This document shows, piece by piece, positions 6,784 to 10,252 of a stretch of 10,252 nucleotides of DNA. The stretch spans positions 1 through 10,252 of the forward strand of contig JAHHQU010000073.1 in assembly GCA_020026225.1 (NCBI GenBank). The letters are read 5' to 3'. Each line of letters begins with the position of its first letter. Within the stretch, counting starts at the first letter, position 1. The stretch is from Phocaeicola sp. GTDB taxonomy: Bacteria; Bacteroidota; Bacteroidia; Bacteroidales; Bacteroidaceae. A program made the translations under genes and the position numbers. The notes under the pieces are model-generated. The model was not told the origin of the DNA, made no database searches, and saw only the letters and a list, made by a program, of their open reading frames with translations.

Positions 6784-6787
6784 ATTG

Positions 6788-9124
6788 TTATACTACCTCT
6801 TCTTCATAAATGGCTTGTTCCAGTTCCTGAACAGCTTTGATATAGCCGGCTTTGCCGCCGAAATATCCGGCAATCTTCGAAGGTTTGCCCAGCTTCAGGA
6901 AGGGATCCAGTTTTAATATCTCTGTCTTTTCCAGATCATAAATACCGGTATTCATATATTTATCCAGAAGTGCTTCAAGCACCTCACGTGCGACTCCACT
7001 GTACTTACTGAGGAAGTCACGTTTTTTCACATTGTTTGCCCGTTCTCTGCGGGTTAAAGGCTTTTTATCAAAAGCAACGTGGCAGATAAAATCGAAGTCA
7101 TCCACATCGCTCATATGCTGATCTGCTTTCATTGCTTCCAGATCAATGCCACGATCTAAAAACAGCTCACGGATTTTCTCTTTCTTTTCTTCAGCCGTCC
7201 ACTGCCGGATGAAGTTATCCAGAGAAGCATACTCCCCACGAATATTTTCCTTAGTGTAGTCAACGATGCTTTCCTGCCGCAGCAGTTTTCCGTTCACATC
7301 ATAGACAGAGACCGTTTTGTGGATGATTTCTACTTTGCAGCCGTCTTTTCCTACAATGGGTTTCTGCTTTGGATCTATTGGCAGCACCGGCGGATCAACA
7401 GGGTCCTCTCCAGGAGCTATCGGAGGTTTAGTGCCTCCAGATGTAAAGCCGGGATCAATTTCAATGGGACCATCCCAATCCGGGTCAGCAAACAGACGAG
7501 TTACATTGCGGAAATCCATTACAACAAAATGTGTTTTTCCGTCTTTTTCACGCAGACGGGTACCACGGCCGATGATCTGCTTGAATTCAGTCATAGACCC
7601 AATCATTTCATCCAGAACAATTAGTTTTGTCATTTTACAGTCCGCACCGGTTGATAACAGTTTGGAGGTGGTAGCAATAACCGGATATTTAGCAGAAACC
7701 GAAATAAAATAATCCAGCTTACTTTTGCCGTACACATCACTGCCGGTAATTCGAACCACATAATCCGGATGTTCCTTCACCATATCAGAGTTCAGATTGA
7801 TCAGTGCCTGCCTCATCCGCTCCGCAGCATCCTCAGTGGCACAGAATACGATAGTCTTTGCCATACGATCCGTGGATTTAAGATACCGGGTGATTTCCTT
7901 CGCTACCTGCTGAATTCGATCTTCAATGACGATATTGTAGTCATAATCACTGTTGGTATAGACCCGGTCAGGAATCTCGATTCCGTTAATATCCAGCTGC
8001 CCCTTTCGTGGCCGCCATCCTTCGCCAATGTCTGTCATTACATTGATGACCTTGAACGGGGCAAGGAAGCCGTCTTCAATTCCTTCTTTCAGACTGTAAG
8101 TGTAGATAGGATCACCAAAATAAGTCAGGTTGGAAATATATTTGGTTTCCTTGGGCGTGGCTGTCATACCAATCTGGGTCGCCGACTGGAAATAATCCAG
8201 AATGCGACGCCAGCGGCTTTCTTCTTTTGCAGAGCCTCGATGACACTCGTCCACTATGATAAGGTCAAAGAAATCCGGACTGAACAGCTCGCTGAAATGC
8301 TCCTGGTCATCATCACCCACCAACTGCTGATAAAGTGAAAAATACACCTGATGGGAAGTGATAGTCGTTTTATCATCTTTCGCTACATTAATTTTGTGCG
8401 TAACCTTTTCAAGGGGAGCAAAATCCTGCTGGATAGACTGATCGACCAGAATATTCCGGTCAGCCAGATACAGGATCTTTTGCTTCATACCACTTTGCAG
8501 CATCCGGTAAACAATCTGGAAGGCTGTATAGGTCTTGCCAGTGCCGGTAGCCATTACAAGCAGCAGACGATTTTGACCCCGTGCAATCGCATCAACCGCA
8601 CGGTTGATAGCAATCCGCTGATAGTACCGAGGAGAATAGGTGTTCTGATCCGAATAGTAGGGCTGCTGAAGGACCTGTTCCTGTGCAGAGGTCAATCCGG
8701 ATTCAGATTTATAACGAGCAATTAGTTCTTCTTCGGTTGGAAATTCGTCCAGGCCAAACTGGCGCTCTTTTCCCGTCAGAAAATCGTGCTCAGCAAAGCC
8801 ATCTCCATTAGAGCTGTAAGCAAATGGTAAGTCCAGCATTATGGCATAAGTCATAGCCTGCTGTAAACCATAGGAAATACTGTGTTTATTATCTTTTGCC
8901 TCAATAATCGCAATTGGATTATTTGCATTGAGATGCAGAACATAATCGGCACGCTTCGGCTTTTCACGGAATACAAAGTTACCTTTTAAATTGATCTTTC
9001 CGTCGGTGATCTGCGTTTCCATTGTGATTTTATGAATATTCCATTTAGATGTAATGGCAGGAGTGATGTATTGAAGTTTTATATCTTCTTCGGACATCTG
9101 GCTTTTCGGTATAATGGGAATCAT
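6788..9124 (-). CDS. hsdR: Type I restriction endonuclease subunit HsdR (EcoEI-like)
   Basis: The 778-aa product translocates DNA with ATP and cuts unmethylated DNA as part of the R2M2S complex. An N-terminal PD-(D/E)xK nuclease is visible: D60, E75-A-K77 and Q89-x3-Y93. The SF2 motor follows: Walker A MATGTGKT (191-198), DECH box (292-295), TATP (321-324) and motif VI QIIGRGTRLR (516-525). A Pro-rich linker (about 566-590) leads to an EcoEI_R_C-like helical domain that ends near the stop. The size and C-terminus point to the type IB/EcoEI branch, not the roughly 1000-aa EcoKI or EcoR124 types. The ATG at 9124 overlaps the regulator stop (ATGA), with a consensus AGGAGG upstream. No frameshift or lost motif is seen, so it should be active. 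Confidence 0.97.
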   Translation of the reverse strand: MIPIIPKSQMSEEDIKLQYITPAITSKWNIHKITMETQITDGKINLKGNFVFREKPKRADYVLHLNANNPIAIIEAKDNKHSISYGLQQAMTYAIMLDLPFAYSSNGDGFAEHDFLTGKERQFGLDEFPTEEELIARYKSESGLTSAQEQVLQQPYYSDQNTYSPRYYQRIAINRAVDAIARGQNRLLLVMATGTGKTYTAFQIVYRMLQSGMKQKILYLADRNILVDQSIQQDFAPLEKVTHKINVAKDDKTTITSHQVYFSLYQQLVGDDDQEHFSELFSPDFFDLIIVDECHRGSAKEESRWRRILDYFQSATQIGMTATPKETKYISNLTYFGDPIYTYSLKEGIEDGFLAPFKVINVMTDIGEGWRPRKGQLDINGIEIPDRVYTNSDYDYNIVIEDRIQQVAKEITRYLKSTDRMAKTIVFCATEDAAERMRQALINLNSDMVKEHPDYVVRITGSDVYGKSKLDYFISVSAKYPVIATTSKLLSTGADCKMTKLIVLDEMIGSMTEFKQIIGRGTRLREKDGKTHFVVMDFRNVTRLFADPDWDGPIEIDPGFTSGGTKPPIAPGEDPVDPPVLPIDPKQKPIVGKDGCKVEIIHKTVSVYDVNGKLLRQESIVDYTKENIRGEYASLDNFIRQWTAEEKKEKIRELFLDRGIDLEAMKADQHMSDVDDFDFICHVAFDKKPLTRRERANNVKKRDFLSKYSGVAREVLEALLDKYMNTGIYDLEKTEILKLDPFLKLGKPSKIAGYFGGKAGYIKAVQELEQAIYEEEVV

Positions 9125-9351
9125 AGCAATTCCTCCTCATCTTGTCCTGAGTCGGGAATAAATTCGACAATATCGGCTACTCCACATTGGCACGCAGAGC
9201 ATATTTTCTTTAAAACTTCCATAGAGACATCCTCTCCCTTGCGAAGTTTTGTCATCGTTCCACTTGCAAGGCCGGTCGCTCTCCGCAAATCCGCTTTACT
9301 CATATTCAAATCCACAAGCAGTTTCCAAAGCTTTTTATAACTTGTTTTCAA
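9121..9351 (-). CDS. Cro/C1-type HTH regulator (HTH_26/YozG-like), likely controller of the operon
   Basis: This small DNA-binding protein is about 76 aa from TTG at 9351, or 83 aa from ATG at 9372. It reads SYKKLWKLLVDLNMSKADLRR, then the recognition-helix region GLASGTMTKLRKGEDVSMEVL and a CQCGVADIVEFIPD tail, typical of compact HTH_26 (XRE) proteins. I prefer TTG at 9351 because family members usually begin one or two residues before SY, GGGGGG lies 8 nt upstream, and the predicted transcript start (about 9376) would leave almost no leader for the ATG at 9372. Its stop overlaps the hsdR start, so it is the first gene of the operon. Position and the repeats in its promoter suggest an autoregulator like the C proteins of other restriction systems. 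That role is inferred. Confidence 0.88.
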   Translation of the reverse strand: MKTSYKKLWKLLVDLNMSKADLRRATGLASGTMTKLRKGEDVSMEVLKKICSACQCGVADIVEFIPDSGQDEEELL

Positions 9352-9382
9352 GGATGTTGCCCCCCAGTACATATTTTTCCTA

Positions 9383-9411
9383 ATTATAACATATAAATGT
9401 CATATTCTCAA
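9383..9411 (-). promoter_or_regulatory. Sigma-A-type promoter of the restriction/defence operon
   Basis: On the minus strand, -35 TTGAGA (9406-9411) and consensus -10 TATAAT (9383-9388) are separated by exactly 17 bp. The transcript should start near 9376, in front of the regulator gene. This is the only strong promoter that I see for the eight-gene operon. Confidence 0.8.
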
Positions 9412-9448
9412 TTGTTTTGTCAACTTATTGAAAGAGTTGTCATATTCT
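9398..9448 (-). promoter_or_regulatory. Two 11-bp direct repeats, candidate operators
   Basis: AGAATATGACA (minus strand) occurs at 9398-9408 and 9438-9448. The copies start 40 bp apart, close to four helical turns, so they face the same side of the DNA. The first lies in the spacer and overlaps the -35 box; the second lies upstream. This suits repression by the HTH protein encoded directly downstream. Confidence 0.55.
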
Positions 9449-9487
9449 TGCGATACTAATCATAAAGTTAGAACACTAAATTAAGAT

Positions 9488-9527
9488 AAAAAGAGTGCGT
9501 AACCTTCCAAAAGCTACGCACTCTTTT
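9488..9527. terminator. Strong bidirectional terminator after the tnpV-like gene
   Basis: AAAAGAGTGCGTA (9489-9501) pairs perfectly with TACGCACTCTTTT (9515-9527) over 13 bp around a 13-nt loop. T tracts follow on both strands. It begins right after the TAG of the tnpV-like gene and shields the defence operon promoter from read-through. Confidence 0.9.
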
Positions 9528-9530
9528 AGC

Positions 9531-9905
9531 CTAATTAAAGATGATTTCGTGATTTATAATTTCTTCTGCCTGTTTCCTAACGCTATTCATTTTTCTTACC
9601 CATAACATCATATCTTCAGCTTTCAGCTGTTCTGTGGTACCTTCCTGTTTTCCCATTTGGTCTACCAGATTGTCAAACATCCGTTGTGCTCGCTGTTCTA
9701 CATCTGCAAGATGCGGATAGAGGGTACTCTGGGTGAGCATATTGTAATACTTGATTCTGTGGTGCTGCTTGAGATACTGCCTGCGGCGATTGCCCCATAC
9801 GCTGATCTCGTATTCCGGCTGTTTCGGAAGTTTAATATCCGGCAGGTAGTAATCGCCTTGCTGTGTATAAGTACCGCCGCTCTGTTCAAATAATGTCTTT
9901 GCCAT
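9531..9905 (-). CDS. tnpV: TnpV-like transposon-encoded protein
   Basis: The product is 124 aa, with LFEQSGGTYTQQGDYYLP at the N-terminus, then 'SVWGNRRRQYLKQHH' and a helical C-terminus ending EEIINHEIIF. This matches the TnpV family (small proteins common in mobile elements of Clostridia) in length and layout; the molecular role of TnpV is not established. The start at 9905 has AGGAGGT at the right distance. The gene forms its own unit, closed by the terminator at 9488-9527. It supports the view that the region lies in or beside an integrative or transposable element. No transposase, integrase or relaxase gene is in the window. Confidence 0.85.
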   Translation of the reverse strand: MAKTLFEQSGGTYTQQGDYYLPDIKLPKQPEYEISVWGNRRRQYLKQHHRIKYYNMLTQSTLYPHLADVEQRAQRMFDNLVDQMGKQEGTTEQLKAEDMMLWVRKMNSVRKQAEEIINHEIIFN

Positions 9906-10139
9906 AGTCTTGACCTCCTGTAATTTGATTGTGCTTTTATTTTACAGAAGTCTTTCGGGAAGTGCGAATGTGCGATTGAGAATATAAAGAATTCCGAGGT
10001 CGGTTCGATTGAACCTTCCTCGGAATTCTTCCATTTGCGTTGCCTTGCATTGCCGGATTAAAAAGTATTTCGTATTTTCTAAATTACTTCCTTATCTGGC
10101 GTGTGCTAAAGGTGCAGTCCTTTTCTTTTTATATTCTAC
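9906..10139. other. Intergenic region between the AraC-family gene and tnpV
   Basis: Apart from the tnpV ribosome binding site (AGGAGGT) and the hairpin at 9987-10030, I see nothing here. No convincing promoter could be placed for tnpV; TAAAAT on the minus strand near 9940 lacks a clear -35. The 65-aa plus-strand ORF at 10009-10206 runs through the hairpin and the AraC gene and is not credible. Confidence 0.5.
9987..10030 (-). terminator. Long perfect hairpin, probable terminator of the AraC-family gene
   Basis: AAGAATTCCGAGG (9987-9999) pairs with CCTCGGAATTCTT (10018-10030) over 13 bp. Inside, GGTTC and GAACC form a second stem around GATT. On the minus strand the stem runs into TTTATATTC, a weak U tract. 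It lies 110 bp after the stop of the AraC-family gene. It could instead be a processed RNA structure, since the tail is poor and the distance large. Confidence 0.6.
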
Positions 10140-10252
10140 TTATTTCATTTCCGAGCGCTTGCGGAAGCGGTTCGGAGAGACACCGGCATTGGAAGTAAAG
10201 AAGTAAATAAAATTGGATTCACTGTTAAAGCCGATTCGAAATGCAATCTGCT
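10140..10252 (-). CDS. AraC-family transcriptional regulator, C-terminal end (partial)
   Basis: Reading in from the right edge on the minus strand, the last 36 residues before the TAA (10140-10142) are the classic end of an AraC/XylS HTH domain: QIAFRIGFNSESNFIYFF, then GVSPNRFRK. This matches the family consensus IAxxxGFxSxSxFxxxFxxxxGxSPxxFR. It covers the second helix-turn-helix only; the effector-binding part and the start lie outside the window. It is probably unrelated to the restriction operon, being separated from it by a terminator-like hairpin and the tnpV unit. Confidence 0.9.
   Translation of the reverse strand, partial: QIAFRIGFNSESNFIYFFTSNAGVSPNRFRKRSEMK

Noticed and set aside
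7769..8338. 189-aa plus-strand ORF
   Set aside because: Shadow of the hsdR motor domain on the opposite strand.
753..9372. BREX or DISARM locus
   Set aside because: No PglX-type methylase, PglZ phosphatase, BrxC/BrxL or DrmA/B genes are present; the core is a plain hsdR-hsdM-hsdS set.
9389..9423. TTGACA on the minus strand near 9418-9423 as the -35 box
   Set aside because: It lies 29 bp from TATAAT, too far; TTGAGA at 9406-9411 has the correct 17-bp spacing.
10009..10206. 65-aa plus-strand ORF
   Set aside because: It runs through the long hairpin and opposite the clearly recognisable AraC C-terminus.

Overview
The window looks like an accessory or defence region from a low-to-moderate GC Gram-positive bacterium, most likely a gut-type Clostridia (Lachnospiraceae/Oscillospiraceae). 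This is inferred from the strong AGGAGG-type ribosome binding sites, AT-rich intergenic DNA, sigma-A-like promoters, a TnpV-family small protein and a YozG/HTH_26-like regulator. No rRNA, tRNA or universal marker gene is present, so the taxonomy is an inference.

Almost the whole window (about 753-9372) is one long minus-strand operon. In transcription order it holds a small Cro/C1-type regulator, hsdR (type I restriction helicase/nuclease), hsdM (N6-adenine methyltransferase), an unrecognised soluble 323-aa protein, a 197-aa polytopic membrane protein, hsdS (specificity subunit with two target-recognition domains), a 238-aa protein with two membrane segments, and a protein of the TIGR02391/Ymh type with a HEPN-like R-x4-H motif and an N-terminal Cys cluster. 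Every junction from the regulator to the 238-aa gene is either a 4-nt overlap or a gap of 2-4 nt, so translation is probably coupled throughout. Only the last gene is set off, by 68 nt that contain a possible promoter of its own. A good sigma-A promoter and two 11-bp direct repeats 40 bp apart lie in front of the regulator. A hairpin with a U tract closes the operon just after the last gene.

The likely theme is a type I restriction-modification system carrying extra defence cargo. The cargo sits in two places: a two-gene module (323 aa + membrane protein) splits hsdM from hsdS, and a membrane protein plus a candidate HEPN RNase follow hsdS. The precedent is EcoprrI, where the anticodon nuclease PrrC sits inside an hsd locus as a back-up abortive-infection toxin. 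The function of the cargo here is inference.

The left edge (2-364, plus strand) is the 3' end of an unrecognised gene. It is followed by 388 bp of non-coding DNA rich in hairpins: two terminator-like stems, a pair of small palindromes that look like inverted copies of each other, and a 12-bp tandem duplication. The right edge holds a complete minus-strand tnpV-like gene with a strong bidirectional terminator, then a long perfect hairpin, and finally the last 36 codons of an AraC-family regulator that runs off the window.
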